Shown one piece after another: positions 35,304-45,074 of a DNA stretch of 64,000 nucleotides; position 1 is the first letter of the stretch, and the number at the start of each line of letters is the position of its first letter. A program made the position numbers and the translations under genes. Source of the stretch: Desulfovibrio inopinatus DSM 10711 (GTDB taxonomy: Bacteria > Desulfobacterota > Desulfovibrionia > Desulfovibrionales > Desulfovibrionaceae); the NCBI RefSeq assembly GCF_000429305.1, contig NZ_AUBP01000012.1, positions 124,001-188,000 on the forward strand, written 5' to 3'. The notes under the pieces are model-generated. The model was not told the DNA's origin. It saw nothing but the letters and a program-made list of their open reading frames with translations, and ran no database searches.

Positions 35304-35320
35304 TTGGCACAACTCGTGCT
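35304..35320 (+). promoter_or_regulatory. sigma-54 promoter of the Flp pilin gene
   Basis: TTGGCACAACTCGTGCT matches YTGGCACGNNNNTTGCW apart from an A for the G at position 7 and GTGC for TTGC, with correct TGG to GC spacing. The predicted start site is near 35332, 50 bases before flp. The rest of the 316-base gap between the divergent cupin and flp (35066-35381) is AT-rich and holds nothing else I recognise. Confidence 0.72.
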
Positions 35321-35381
35321 TTATACCAATCAAAACGTAACGAGAACGATACAACTTTATTTTTAATACAAGGAGTTTACC

Positions 35382-35543
35382 ATGAACGCACTGATGAATT
35401 TTTTGCGAGACGACGAAGGCGCTTCCGCTGTTGAATACGGCCTGCTCGCCGCTTTGATCGCTGCTGTTATCGTTGGTTCGGTTGCCGCACTTGGACCGAA
35501 ACTGAAGAAAGCTTTTGACGATGTGACCGCCGCCCTTCCGTAA
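35382..35543 (+). CDS. flp: Flp-type pilin subunit
   Basis: A 53-residue prepilin, MNALMNFLRDDEGASAVEYG at its start, then LLAALIAAVIVGSVAALG. The Flp/TadA-system hallmarks are visible: a short leader ending in Gly, the mature start ASAVEYG with Glu at +5 and Tyr at +6, and a single hydrophobic helix. AAGGAG lies eight bases upstream. The tad/cpa assembly genes are not in this window. A sigma-54 promoter precedes it and a very strong stem-loop follows 14 bases after the stop, so it is a single-gene transcript. Confidence 0.92.
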   Translation: MNALMNFLRDDEGASAVEYGLLAALIAAVIVGSVAALGPKLKKAFDDVTAALP

Positions 35544-35557
35544 ACCTCTTTGCCTGC

Positions 35558-35629
35558 TCGACAACGTTCAAAACGCGAGACAGCCGCCTCCCAATAGAGG
35601 CGGCTGTCTCGCGTTTTGGGCGTTGTCGA
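35558..35629. terminator. exceptionally long stem-loop after flp
   Basis: A 22-bp stem (35569-35590 with 35597-35618) around a six-base loop is extended, after a two-base mismatch, by TCGACAACG (35558-35566) with CGTTGTCGA (35621-35629). No strong T-run follows. It may terminate transcription and protect the flp mRNA 3' end. Confidence 0.75.
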
Positions 35630-35704
35630 ATAGCAAACTTTCGGATTAGTATGCACGTTCAACCTCACAAAGAGAGATCACAACCGCATTCCAAAGGATA
35701 TGTC

Positions 35705-36004
35705 ATGCATACCATTGTCCGCATAAATATCGAGAATATCGAAGAATTGATCTACATTGTTGAAGAAAAAATCACACCGTCTTTATTACAACAACGCGGC
35801 TGTCGACAGATTCAAATCTTCAAAAGTCTTGAGAACCCCAACGAACTCAATATTATTTCCGAATGGGATACAGAAGAAGATGCTCGCAACTACTTCAGGC
35901 TCGATAAAATACATACGCTTTGGGAGAGCCTGCCAAACGCGCATCTCGTCGGAGGTATTCGTTACCTCAAGCTCGTCTACAATTCTAAAAAAAATGACGC
36001 ATAA
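35705..36004 (+). CDS. ABM-domain (antibiotic biosynthesis monooxygenase-like) small protein
   Basis: A 99-residue protein with the dimeric alpha-beta barrel pattern: MHTIVRINIENIEELIYIVE, a central CRQIQIFKSLENP strand, ISEWDTEEDARNYFR, and a final strand. AAGGA lies before the ATG at 35705; an upstream ATG at 35651 lacks a ribosome-binding site. Members include quinol and haem monooxygenases and many of unknown role. Convergent with the next gene, one base apart. Confidence 0.72.
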   Translation: MHTIVRINIENIEELIYIVEEKITPSLLQQRGCRQIQIFKSLENPNELNIISEWDTEEDARNYFRLDKIHTLWESLPNAHLVGGIRYLKLVYNSKKNDA

Positions 36005-36005
36005 A

Positions 36006-36197
36006 TTATTGCAGCGTGGATGACACACACGTGGTCATACGTGCTTCCATGTCTGCATCCAGGTCAAAACCGACCGGTCCGCTTGTCGATTTTCCCAAGA
36101 ACAACGTCGTCATTTCATCAATGTCATCTCTCTCGTCAATGTCAACGGACTCTTGTTCCAACTCGACCATCTCGTCATCTTTCTTCCGTTGGCTCAT
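36006..36197 (-). CDS. 63-residue acidic protein of unknown function
   Basis: Begins MSQRKKDDEMVELEQESVDI, with a perfect GGAGGAT ribosome-binding site ahead of the ATG at 36197. It is rich in Asp and Glu and contains LGKSTSGPVGFDLDADME. The gene lies 10 bases after the PAP2 phosphatase stop, on the same strand, so both are likely in one transcript. No family recognised. Confidence 0.7.
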   Translation of the reverse strand: MSQRKKDDEMVELEQESVDIDERDDIDEMTTLFLGKSTSGPVGFDLDADMEARMTTCVSSTLQ

Positions 36198-36207
36198 GAT
36201 ATCCTCC

Positions 36208-36924
36208 TCAGACCTGGCGATCTGTCGAGCGTCCGTTTTCCATGCTATATGCCCCCACAACGAGACATATCCCCCCTAAAACATATCCGGCAACAACATC
36301 GGTCGGATAGTGTACGCCAAGATAGAGGCGACTTACTCCAAGAGCGACAATCAGTACGGCAAAGACAACCAAGCCCCATTGTACAACGATGCCGCCTCCA
36401 GAAACACCTGTCTTGCGTCGAGTCAACAAAAGATACACGAAAAATCCGTACAACGCCATGGCTATACTGGCGTGCCCGCTGGGGAAAGAATAGAATGATT
36501 CGCTATATACGGCGCCACTCGGACGCGGTCGTTTCACGAGCCATTTCACGACATTGGTCAATACATAATCGAGACCGGCACTCACCAACAGGCCCCGCAT
36601 TGCAATAGCATCACCCAACCGATACAAGCCCCATGCGCCACATGCCATCACAGGAACGGTCACGAACCATTTGCCGAAAAGCGTTATCAAAAAAAATGTA
36701 TCCCCCATGCCGATCGTGCGTTTTCCTTTCATCCATTGAGAAAATGCCACATCCCATGGAATATTCCCTTTTGTATCGACAACAATTCCGGTTATCCCTA
36801 AAAAAATCAGACTTAAAACGAGACCCAAAGCTGCCAAGCGTACCATACGCCGTTTGCTCGATTGCCTCTGTGTTCTCTTCTCCACGATTGCACTATCCCA
36901 TTGCTTCATACTGCCCAATACCAT
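36208..36924 (-). CDS. PAP2-family membrane phosphatase
   Basis: A 238-residue integral membrane protein with five to six helices. The three catalytic motifs are complete: KWLVKRPRP, FPSGH and SRLYLGVHYPTD. The family dephosphorylates lipid phosphates such as undecaprenyl pyrophosphate, phosphatidic acid or phosphatidylglycerophosphate on the periplasmic side. Substrate not determinable. The start may be 36924 or the Met six codons later. Confidence 0.9.
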   Translation of the reverse strand: MVLGSMKQWDSAIVEKRTQRQSSKRRMVRLAALGLVLSLIFLGITGIVVDTKGNIPWDVAFSQWMKGKRTIGMGDTFFLITLFGKWFVTVPVMACGAWGLYRLGDAIAMRGLLVSAGLDYVLTNVVKWLVKRPRPSGAVYSESFYSFPSGHASIAMALYGFFVYLLLTRRKTGVSGGGIVVQWGLVVFAVLIVALGVSRLYLGVHYPTDVVAGYVLGGICLVVGAYSMENGRSTDRQV

Positions 36925-37000
36925 AGCCTCAGAAGCATATCCATGGTAATATCAATTATTCTTGCAACGTTCCTCTGGCTATTCTTCAAGGTCTATCAAC

Positions 37001-40000
37001 ATGAGTCTACGTGATATTTTCCATCCCCTCATTGCCGATTGGTTTTCCAAGACATACGGCTCCCCCACCCCGATTCAAGCTGAGGCATGGCCGGCTATTG
37101 CCCGTGGCGATCACGTACTGGCCTGCGCTCCAACCGGGTCAGGTAAAACCCTTATGGCATTTCTCTATGGGCTGAACCAACTCGCGACCGGAGCGTTCTC
37201 TCCCGGCGAGGTACGCATCCTGTACATATCCCCGCTCAAAGCACTGAATACGGATGTCGCCCAAAACTTACGTGAGCCCGCCCGTGCCATTGCTGAAGCG
37301 TTTGCCCAAGCGGAACAGCCCGTTCATTCTGTACGCATTATGACGAGAAGCGGCGATACGCCGTCGTCCGAACGGCGTCGCATGCTCTCCAGACCGCCTG
37401 AAATTCTTGTCACCACGCCGGAGAGTCTTGGTATCTTGTTGACCACACAACCGGGTTCCAACCTGTTTTCCGCGTTATCCATGGTCATTCTCGATGAAAT
37501 CCACGCCGTCATGTCAAACAAACGTGGCGCCTATCTCATGGCCAATGTAGATCGACTTGTTGCCCTGAGCGGCAACTTTCAACGTATTGCCATGTCAGCC
37601 ACCATTCAACCGCGTGAGACCGCTGCAGCCTTTGTCGGAGGATTTGTTCGTCAAGCGAATGGCCGTGTTGTTCCACGTCCCATGACCGTCCTGTCCCCGG
37701 ACCCCACAACATCTCACGGGCTTGAACTGACGATTTCCGATCCCATGCCGAGCCATTCGGACAAAATCTTACCCAAATCCGATATACCGGTTTGGGATGC
37801 CATGGCCGCTCGTATGGTGCCGCGCATTCTCTCCAATCGGTCCACGCTCGTTTTCACCAACACCCGCCGTTTGTGTGAACGCCTCACTCGGCTCTTGAAC
37901 GAACAGCCGTCCGACCACATAGAGCCGGTTGCTTTTTCCCACCATGGTTCCTTGTCGAAGGCTATTCGGCAAAGTGTTGAAACCCGACTCAAACACGGCG
38001 AACTCAAAGCCATTGTTGCCACGGACTCCTTGGAACTCGGCATCGATATCGGGGAACTCGACGAAGTGCTTCTTGTTGAAACACCGCCGTCTGTCTCCAA
38101 GGCATTGCAACGCATTGGTCGAGCCGGCCACGGCGTTGGTCAGACAAGCCACGCAACCCTCTATCCCAGCCATGGCCTTGATTTGCTTCAAGCCGCAGCA
38201 CTCGGGATGGCCGTTGCTCAACGCGACATCGAACCGGTTCGGCCTGTCCTCGGTCCGCTCGATGTGCTGGCACAAATCATTGTCTCCATGAGCTGCACCC
38301 AACCACGCAATTGTGATACGCTTTTCGATGAATTACGTCTGAGTTACCCCTTCCACACCTTGAGTCGCCGACAATTCGATGGCGTTATCGATATGCTGGC
38401 CGGCCGGTTTGAGCATCTGCGACTGGCCGAATTGACGCCACAAGTCCACTTTGATCGACTCGATAACACCATCTCAGCGAAACCGTCGTCGGCACGACGT
38501 GTCTTTCTTTCCGGCGGCGTTATCCCGGATCGAGGGTATTTCCGCCTGCGTCATGCCGGGACCAAATCCATTATTGGGGAGTTGGATGAAGAATTTGTCT
38601 GGGAAGCAACCATAGGACAAACATTCCCTTTCGGTGCCGGGTTATGGCGCATTACCGACATCACGGCCGCTGATGTACTTGCCGAACCGGCTTCCCGATC
38701 CAATGCGCCGGCTCCATTCTATAAAGGCGAACAGCGTGGTCGCGATACCCATTTTTCAACACATGTCGCAACGTTGTTGACCGAACTCGACGAACGACGC
38801 GACGCCCCCGACCTTGCCCACGATCTTATGAAGAGGAGCGGCCTCGACACGCCCGCAGTTGAACGCCTCTTGGATTTTCTCGAAACCCAGCGTCGAATTT
38901 TGAAAACGGAACTTCCAGGCTCGACTCGCATCGTTATCGAACGCGCCAGTCTGGCCGCTGGCGGCGCCCCCGGTGGTCAACTCAGCTTGCATTGTCCGTG
39001 GGGCCTCCCGCAAACTCGCCCTCTTGCCCTGGCGTTGGAGGCTGCAGCCTTGCGTCATACCGGCTGCCAAACGGCGGTTTTCGCCGGTGATGACCTGCTC
39101 GTTTTCGCCGGACTCCAACAACCAGACGAACTCGACCTTCAAGCTGTTTTGCGATCCCTCAATCCGGACAACATCGATGAACTTGTGGCAGCTCGCCTGG
39201 ACTCCACGGGCTTTTTCGGGACTCGCTTTCGAGAATGTGCCGGTCGGGCACTGCTCTTACCCCGTGCCGGGTTCAACAAACGCACCCCGCTCTGGCTGAC
39301 GCGGCTTCGCGCCAAGAAAATGCTCGCAACCGTCCGCCAACTTCCCGACTTTCCCATAGTGCTCGAAGCATGGCGTGAATGTCTCCACGACGCCTTCGAC
39401 ATGGATGGCTTACGCGGACATCTGGCCGATATCGAAGCCGGCAATATCACCATTCTCGAAGCACGTACGTATGGACCAAGCCCCTTTGCACGCGCTGGCG
39501 ATTGGCCGCAAATCAACCAACTCATGTACGAGGATGACACGCCGCAAGCATCTCCCCAAGGAAATGGGCCGGGGCTGGATGCTTCGCTTCTTGCCGAAAT
39601 CCAAACCGGGAACGAAGCCCATCCTGTGCTTGATCCCGATATTGTCGCCACCTTCACGGCCAAACGAAAACGACTTTTTCCCGGATACGGCCCCGCCGAC
39701 GACATCGACTTCCTTGATCATGTAAAAGACCGCCTGCTCATTCCAGAGAATGAATTTCATGACCTGCTCACCGCCCTGCACGGGCAGCCTGACATAACGT
39801 TGCTTTCCGAACATGTTCGTTCTCGCCTCTGTCGATGTCTCTCTCCGAAGGCAAGGAATACTCATTCATTTATCGCCGCGGTGGAAAACCTTCCGCATAT
39901 ACAGGCCGCTTTTCCCCAATTCCAAAACATCACCGTATTCGACCTCAACGACCGTCAATACCCTCTTCCCGCGCCGCTCAACCTTGATGACAGCAGTCGT

Positions 40001-41476
40001 GCCGACCTTCTGCTCCAATGGCTTTCCTATGTCGGCCCCCTCTCGTCCGATGTTCTCCAGAACCAGCTTTTGCCGGACCAAAGCGACTTGGAAAAACTTC
40101 TGGGGCTTCTTCTTGCGTCACATCGAATCATTCAATCGGTACCGATGCATGGGATCGATGCGTCACAAAACCTTTTGCTTGATGCAGAGTCCGATGCCAT
40201 TCTCTTACGCCTCTGTCGTCAAGCAGCACGTCGCCGCGTTGTGACGCAGCCCCTGGACCATCTTCCTGCTGTGCTTGCTACCCGCCAGGGACTTATCCCC
40301 CCAGGACAAAACGAAGACGATTTGTACGACCGCGTGACATTGCTTTCCTGCTTGCCCATTCCGGTAGGACTTCTTGAGACAGAAATCATTCCTGCTCGCG
40401 TCACACGATACGATATGGCCCGGTTTGATAGCCTGTTCTCGCAATCCGATCTTCTCTGGTTCGGACAAGGCGAAAAGACCATTCTTTTGTGCCCGGAAAA
40501 CGAACGCGTTCTTGCCTTCAATAACACGTCCCCAAACGAAAACTCCCAAGCACTCGCCCAATATTTCGTTGACCCGCACGCGGCCTACGATGTCACGACA
40601 CTGGCCCGGCATGCCGGGATCGGAGTTTCTCAACTGACTCCGCAAATCTGGGAAGCCGTATGGCAAGGGTACGTCGTTAATACCGGCTTTGCAGCGCTTC
40701 GCCAGGGGCTTGCCCAAAACTTCTCTGCCCCCACTTCCGCATCCTCTCGACCAACATCGGGACGGTCCAGCAGCAGACGCGGACGACGGCGTCCCCCGCG
40801 TTTTTCCGAATGGAAATCGCATATTCCATTCGGCGGGAGTTGGCGGTTGCTTCCTCCGCCGACTCCACCCCGTGACGCGGTAGATGAGCAAGAACGGTGT
40901 CGGGAACGTATTCGTCTCCTGCTCGACCGATACGGCATTCTGTTTCGCGATTTACTTCGCCGAGAATTGCCCGCGTTTTCATGGAGTCGTCTTTTCCGAG
41001 ACCTCCGGCTTATGGAATTTTCCGGAGAAGTCCTCGCCGGAGTCTTTTTCGACGAAATTCCCGGTCCACAGTTTGCCGCCCCGGACCTCGTTACGTCTCC
41101 TCCCGACCCTGATGCCGTCTACTGGATCAATGCTGCCGACCCGGCATCGGTCTGTGGCCTTTCTATTTCCGGCTTACGCGCAACACATCCCGACCGTCGA
41201 CCAACAACGCATCTCTGTTATCACGGAAATCGGCTTGTTTTTCTTTCACAACGCCTCGGAAAAAATCTGATATTTCATGAACCGCCCGACAGCCCAGGGC
41301 TTGAACGATATCTTCTTCCGCTCACCCATCTTCTTACCCGAACGGTTTCACCACTTCCACGAATCAAAGTCGAAACCATCAATGATCTTCCTGCCGGGCA
41401 AAGTCCATATCTCTCGTGTCTTCACAGCATGTTCCTTGCTACTCGCGAGCCATCTGGCGTGAGTCTTTGCCTTTAA
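37001..41476 (+). CDS. lhr: Lhr-type ATP-dependent helicase
   Basis: A 1491-residue superfamily 2 helicase of the long bacterial Lhr class (E. coli Lhr is of similar size). N-terminal motifs: APTGSGKT (Walker A), TTPESLG, LDEIHAVM, MSATIQP. The second RecA domain has TDSLELGIDIGELD and QRIGRAGH. Large winged-helix and Lhr-specific C-terminal regions follow. The ATG at 37001 aligns with the family (MSLRDIFHPLIADWFSKTYG). These 3'-5' DNA translocases act in DNA repair. A short basic Ser/Arg-rich stretch (about residues 1245-1262) interrupts the C-terminal part. Confidence 0.95.
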   Translation: MSLRDIFHPLIADWFSKTYGSPTPIQAEAWPAIARGDHVLACAPTGSGKTLMAFLYGLNQLATGAFSPGEVRILYISPLKALNTDVAQNLREPARAIAEAFAQAEQPVHSVRIMTRSGDTPSSERRRMLSRPPEILVTTPESLGILLTTQPGSNLFSALSMVILDEIHAVMSNKRGAYLMANVDRLVALSGNFQRIAMSATIQPRETAAAFVGGFVRQANGRVVPRPMTVLSPDPTTSHGLELTISDPMPSHSDKILPKSDIPVWDAMAARMVPRILSNRSTLVFTNTRRLCERLTRLLNEQPSDHIEPVAFSHHGSLSKAIRQSVETRLKHGELKAIVATDSLELGIDIGELDEVLLVETPPSVSKALQRIGRAGHGVGQTSHATLYPSHGLDLLQAAALGMAVAQRDIEPVRPVLGPLDVLAQIIVSMSCTQPRNCDTLFDELRLSYPFHTLSRRQFDGVIDMLAGRFEHLRLAELTPQVHFDRLDNTISAKPSSARRVFLSGGVIPDRGYFRLRHAGTKSIIGELDEEFVWEATIGQTFPFGAGLWRITDITAADVLAEPASRSNAPAPFYKGEQRGRDTHFSTHVATLLTELDERRDAPDLAHDLMKRSGLDTPAVERLLDFLETQRRILKTELPGSTRIVIERASLAAGGAPGGQLSLHCPWGLPQTRPLALALEAAALRHTGCQTAVFAGDDLLVFAGLQQPDELDLQAVLRSLNPDNIDELVAARLDSTGFFGTRFRECAGRALLLPRAGFNKRTPLWLTRLRAKKMLATVRQLPDFPIVLEAWRECLHDAFDMDGLRGHLADIEAGNITILEARTYGPSPFARAGDWPQINQLMYEDDTPQASPQGNGPGLDASLLAEIQTGNEAHPVLDPDIVATFTAKRKRLFPGYGPADDIDFLDHVKDRLLIPENEFHDLLTALHGQPDITLLSEHVRSRLCRCLSPKARNTHSFIAAVENLPHIQAAFPQFQNITVFDLNDRQYPLPAPLNLDDSSRADLLLQWLSYVGPLSSDVLQNQLLPDQSDLEKLLGLLLASHRIIQSVPMHGIDASQNLLLDAESDAILLRLCRQAARRRVVTQPLDHLPAVLATRQGLIPPGQNEDDLYDRVTLLSCLPIPVGLLETEIIPARVTRYDMARFDSLFSQSDLLWFGQGEKTILLCPENERVLAFNNTSPNENSQALAQYFVDPHAAYDVTTLARHAGIGVSQLTPQIWEAVWQGYVVNTGFAALRQGLAQNFSAPTSASSRPTSGRSSSRRGRRRPPRFSEWKSHIPFGGSWRLLPPPTPPRDAVDEQERCRERIRLLLDRYGILFRDLLRRELPAFSWSRLFRDLRLMEFSGEVLAGVFFDEIPGPQFAAPDLVTSPPDPDAVYWINAADPASVCGLSISGLRATHPDRRPTTHLCYHGNRLVFLSQRLGKNLIFHEPPDSPGLERYLLPLTHLLTRTVSPLPRIKVETINDLPAGQSPYLSCLHSMFLATREPSGVSLCL

Positions 41477-41562
41477 CATCCCACAAAACCCAACATCATC
41501 GTCTTATGCGACGCGAATCCCTTCCACTGGCCTGAACTTTGCTATATGCTTGAACACACCGC

Positions 41563-41617
41563 GGTGTTTCCGCCCCTCCCTCCTCCCTTCTTTCCGGTGC
41601 GTTTTTGCGGAAACACC
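41563..41617 (+). repeat. 11-bp inverted repeat between lhr and the beta-propeller gene
   Basis: GGTGTTTCCGC (41563-41573) and GCGGAAACACC (41607-41617) enclose a C/T-rich 33-base loop, 49 bases before the next start codon. It may terminate lhr or shape the leader. Confidence 0.45.
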
Positions 41618-41665
41618 AAGAGCCTCGTTCCTTCCTTGCATTGCGACACCATAAAGGAGACTTCG

Positions 41666-42688
41666 ATGTACATCATTGCCTCGTTTCTGTTGGTTTTGGC
41701 CATGACTGTTCCGGTTTTTGCACAAACGTCCAACTCCGACGACATCATTCCGGCACTTCATCTCATCATCAACGATACGGATTCAGTGAATGCCGGCATC
41801 ATCAGTTACCGTCTGGCTTCAGGCGGCGTCTATCTCATCCGTCCGCAGGCTGGAGCCACCCCTATCGATGTTTCGGCCCGTCTCGATAGTTCTTTCTCTG
41901 CGGGAGACGATAGTTGGCTCAATATTTCCCCGAACGGAGAATGGTTGTTACTCGAAACAGAACGCTTCGGATGCACAGGATGGGCGTGCTTAGCTCGTGT
42001 CTCAATCGATTTTACACAAGGCGAGACAGTTGGAACAGGTGCGAATCTCGTGCATAGTGAAGGATTTTCCGCAATTGACTCCACGGGGAATCTTGTCGTG
42101 TATTCAAGTACCGACGGACCGCACGATGTAGACTTATATGCCATTACCCGCGTTTCCGGCGTATGGGGAACCCCGCTCTTACTGACACAATCCTCCACGT
42201 TTTCCCGCAACGAACAACCTGCCATATCCGAAGACGGCCATACCACGCTTTTCAACTGTCGTAATTTCGAAGAACCGACAACAGCCAGCATCTGTGAAGT
42301 TGGCACCGATGGGTCCGGTTTTCGTGTTGTGACCACGCCGTCCGATACTCCTGCAGGGGTGACCACCGTAGGACAAGCCTTGCATCAACCGGATTACGCA
42401 CTACAGGGCAATATTGTGTACGAAGGAGATTGGGGGGGAGAAGCCATCTATACACTGCCCGCCGGACAAACCACGCCGGTAAGAGTCAACGCGCAATATA
42501 ACAATGATAACTCTCCGTGCGTCCTGCCAACGGGCGTCATCGCCAGTCTCTGGCTCGACCGCCCTGGCGGACAAGGCGTACACGAACTCAAAATCATGGA
42601 TGCCGATGGACAAAACGGTGTTGTTCTCCTTCAGGACATCGATGTCTTCGACCTTGGCCTCGGTTGTGGCAAGGATATGTTGAAATAA
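41666..42688 (+). CDS. exported TolB-like beta-propeller protein
   Basis: A 340-residue protein with a signal peptide (about 1-20, ending PVFAQ) and repeated blades of the PD40/TolB type: WLNISPNGEWLLLE, EGFSAIDSTGNLVVYSS, EQPAISEDGHTTLFN, PDYALQGNIVYEG. AAAGGAG lies before the ATG at 41666. Tol-Pal partners are absent, so this is a propeller-fold periplasmic protein of unknown function, not TolB itself. Confidence 0.8.
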   Translation: MYIIASFLLVLAMTVPVFAQTSNSDDIIPALHLIINDTDSVNAGIISYRLASGGVYLIRPQAGATPIDVSARLDSSFSAGDDSWLNISPNGEWLLLETERFGCTGWACLARVSIDFTQGETVGTGANLVHSEGFSAIDSTGNLVVYSSTDGPHDVDLYAITRVSGVWGTPLLLTQSSTFSRNEQPAISEDGHTTLFNCRNFEEPTTASICEVGTDGSGFRVVTTPSDTPAGVTTVGQALHQPDYALQGNIVYEGDWGGEAIYTLPAGQTTPVRVNAQYNNDNSPCVLPTGVIASLWLDRPGGQGVHELKIMDADGQNGVVLLQDIDVFDLGLGCGKDMLK

Positions 42689-42689
42689 A

Positions 42690-42733
42690 TGAAGAAAGGG
42701 GCGGAGAGTGTCATTTCCGCCCTTCTTCATTTT
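42690..42733 (+). terminator. intrinsic terminator of the beta-propeller gene
   Basis: TGAAGAA plus GGGCGGA pairs with TCCGCCC plus TTCTTCA (ending at 42729), with a small bulge, followed by TTTTG. It begins directly after the stop codon. Confidence 0.75.
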
Positions 42734-42807
42734 GATCTGCATTCAACCGTGAATATCCCGATCTTTACCGATCCCATTACAGTAACAACTCCCCTGACCA
42801 AAATACA

Positions 42808-42849
42808 GCGGCGTGTCTCAGAGGTACTCCAGAGACACGCCGCTTTTTG
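42808..42849. terminator. intrinsic terminator (feoB side)
   Basis: AGCGGCGTGTCTC (42808-42820) pairs perfectly with its complement at 42833-42845. TTTTT follows on the plus strand; on the minus strand, GTATTTTGG follows. It sits 34 bases after the feoB stop. Confidence 0.8.
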
Positions 42850-42878
42850 CTATATCAACGTTTGCCAAGCAAACGGCA

Positions 42879-45074
42879 TCAAATCATGATTCCGACCTGG
42901 TAGATAAGCGTCGCCAACGTGAACGCCAGTACGGTATTGAACACGGCGCTGAATGCCGCCCATCTCCACGAAGTTTCTTTCGCCATCACAACGATGGTGA
43001 CAAAACATGGAGCATACAGCAAAATAAAGACCATGAGGCTCATCGCCTTGACCACAGTCCAACTGGAATCATGAGCCAATCGTTCAGCCAAAGAATCAGT
43101 TACTTCTGGTCCGCCTCCACCGAGTGAATATGCGGTCCCCAAGGTGGAAACGATAACTTCCTTGGCCGCAATACCGCCGGTGAGTGCAATATTCGTTTGC
43201 CAATCAAACCCCGCCAACCATGATACGCTTTCCAGAGCCACACCAAGGCGCCCCGCCAACGATCGACGTAAAGCAAATCCAGATTGCTCTTTCTCGATCG
43301 TATCAAGTTGCCTTTGCAGGTCATTCAATGTTTGTCGTGACTGATCATCGGTTTGTCCTGACAAAGCTGCCATTTCGGTTGAAATCGCCACCGAACGGGT
43401 TTCAAATGCTTGAAGCTCTTCCGCCGACGGGCTGGGAAACGTCATGCATGCCCAAATGAGAATGGAAATCGCCACAATGATCGTGCCGGCTTTTTTAATA
43501 TATTGCCAGGTCCGTTCCCACGTGTGAATGAGCAGTCCACGCATTGTGGGTAATCGGTAGGGTGGGAGTTCCATGACAAACGGTGTACTCGGACCACGAA
43601 TAATCGTCATCCGAAGCACCTTGGCCACGAGCAGAGCGACGCTCCATGCCACCAGCGTGACCCCAAACATGGCTTGGGCCTGATATTTGGGAAAAAAGAC
43701 GCCGGTGAGCAGAATAAACACCGGAAGTTTGGCTCCACAGGTCATAAACGGAGCGGTCAGGATGGTAGCCAAACGTTCCTTGGGACTACGCAACGTCCGC
43801 GCTGCCATAACACCAGGAACGGCACAACCGCCGGCAATACCACCGGAGATAAGAAACGGCATCACCGAACACCCATGGAGACCGAACGTTCGAAAAACGC
43901 GATCCAGCATATAGGCAACGCGAGCCATGTAGCCCGAGTCCTCAAGAAATGCGATGAGAAAGAAAATCAGTAAGATCAGCGGAACAAAACCAAGCACCCC
44001 ACCGGCACCATCGATGATACCCGAAATAATAAGCGACTGGAGCAGACCGGGCGGCACAAGAGCCACCACCACATCCCCCAACCAGGAGAAAAACGCTTCG
44101 GTCCAGCCCATGGGGATTTCACCCAAAGAAAATGTAATCTGATACACCATGTACAACACGCCCAGCATAATCAGTGGACCCGCAAACTTGTGCGTCAAAA
44201 TCAAATCCATCCGATCAGACATGGCAATGCGTTCTTCGCGTGTATCGCGCTGCAACACGCCCTTCTTCAGCATGGACGCAATATAGCCGTATCGGTAATC
44301 CGCGATGACGGCTTCAGGATATGTCGACAGGGTTGCTCGGCAGTGTTCGGTTTCACGGGCAACCCGCGCTTCGAGATCAGCTGCCAATTCAGCATCGACC
44401 AGCTTGCCCTGGCGCTTAATCTCATCGTCTGATTCCATATATTTAAGCGCAATCCACCGCGCAGGATATCGATCTGTCAAAAATCCTTTCGCCTCGATCT
44501 GACTTGTCATATCAAGCAATGCTTCATCGAGATCGGGGCCATACGAAATCGTCAGCGGTTGCCAATCCCCCTGCCGAGATCGCGCAACAGTTATGGCCTC
44601 CTCAAGCAACTCGGAGACACCGAGCCCCTTCCGAGCCACAAGTTTGACCACAGGCAAATCCATGAGGTGCGACAATCGATCTGCATCGATAGTAAGGCCT
44701 TTTTTTTCAGCCTCATCCATCATATTCAGCCCAAGCACCACCGGAATCCCCATTTCGAGGAGCTGCACCGCAAGATACAGATTGCGCTCAAGCGCTCCGG
44801 CATTGGCAACATCCACCACCACCTCGGGACGACAATCGGCAAGAAAATTTCTCGCGACCACCTCTTCCAAAGAATACGCGGTCAACGAATACGTGCCGGG
44901 CAGGTCGACGACATGAATATCACCGGCGGCACTTTTGGCTGTCCCTTCTTTTTTATCGACCGTAATACCGGGATAATTTCCGACATGTTGCCGAGAACCG
45001 GTCAAGGCATTGAACAACGTGCTTTTTCCGGCGTTGGGATTCCCGGCCAAAGCCATGGTAAACAACGTGCTCAT
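42879..45074 (-). CDS. feoB: ferrous iron transport protein B
   Basis: A 731-residue iron(II) transporter. The N-terminal G domain has AGNPNAGKSTLFNAL (G1), DLPGTYSLTAYS (G3) and GLNMMDEAEKKG (G4), followed by a helical spacer and a C-terminal membrane domain with Gate motifs (FVPLILLIFFLIAFLEDSGYMARVAY region). A cytosolic coiled insert (about 560-620) lies within the membrane part. The start overlaps the feoA stop by four bases, so translation is coupled. Confidence 0.97.
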   Translation of the reverse strand: MSTLFTMALAGNPNAGKSTLFNALTGSRQHVGNYPGITVDKKEGTAKSAAGDIHVVDLPGTYSLTAYSLEEVVARNFLADCRPEVVVDVANAGALERNLYLAVQLLEMGIPVVLGLNMMDEAEKKGLTIDADRLSHLMDLPVVKLVARKGLGVSELLEEAITVARSRQGDWQPLTISYGPDLDEALLDMTSQIEAKGFLTDRYPARWIALKYMESDDEIKRQGKLVDAELAADLEARVARETEHCRATLSTYPEAVIADYRYGYIASMLKKGVLQRDTREERIAMSDRMDLILTHKFAGPLIMLGVLYMVYQITFSLGEIPMGWTEAFFSWLGDVVVALVPPGLLQSLIISGIIDGAGGVLGFVPLILLIFFLIAFLEDSGYMARVAYMLDRVFRTFGLHGCSVMPFLISGGIAGGCAVPGVMAARTLRSPKERLATILTAPFMTCGAKLPVFILLTGVFFPKYQAQAMFGVTLVAWSVALLVAKVLRMTIIRGPSTPFVMELPPYRLPTMRGLLIHTWERTWQYIKKAGTIIVAISILIWACMTFPSPSAEELQAFETRSVAISTEMAALSGQTDDQSRQTLNDLQRQLDTIEKEQSGFALRRSLAGRLGVALESVSWLAGFDWQTNIALTGGIAAKEVIVSTLGTAYSLGGGGPEVTDSLAERLAHDSSWTVVKAMSLMVFILLYAPCFVTIVVMAKETSWRWAAFSAVFNTVLAFTLATLIYQVGIMI

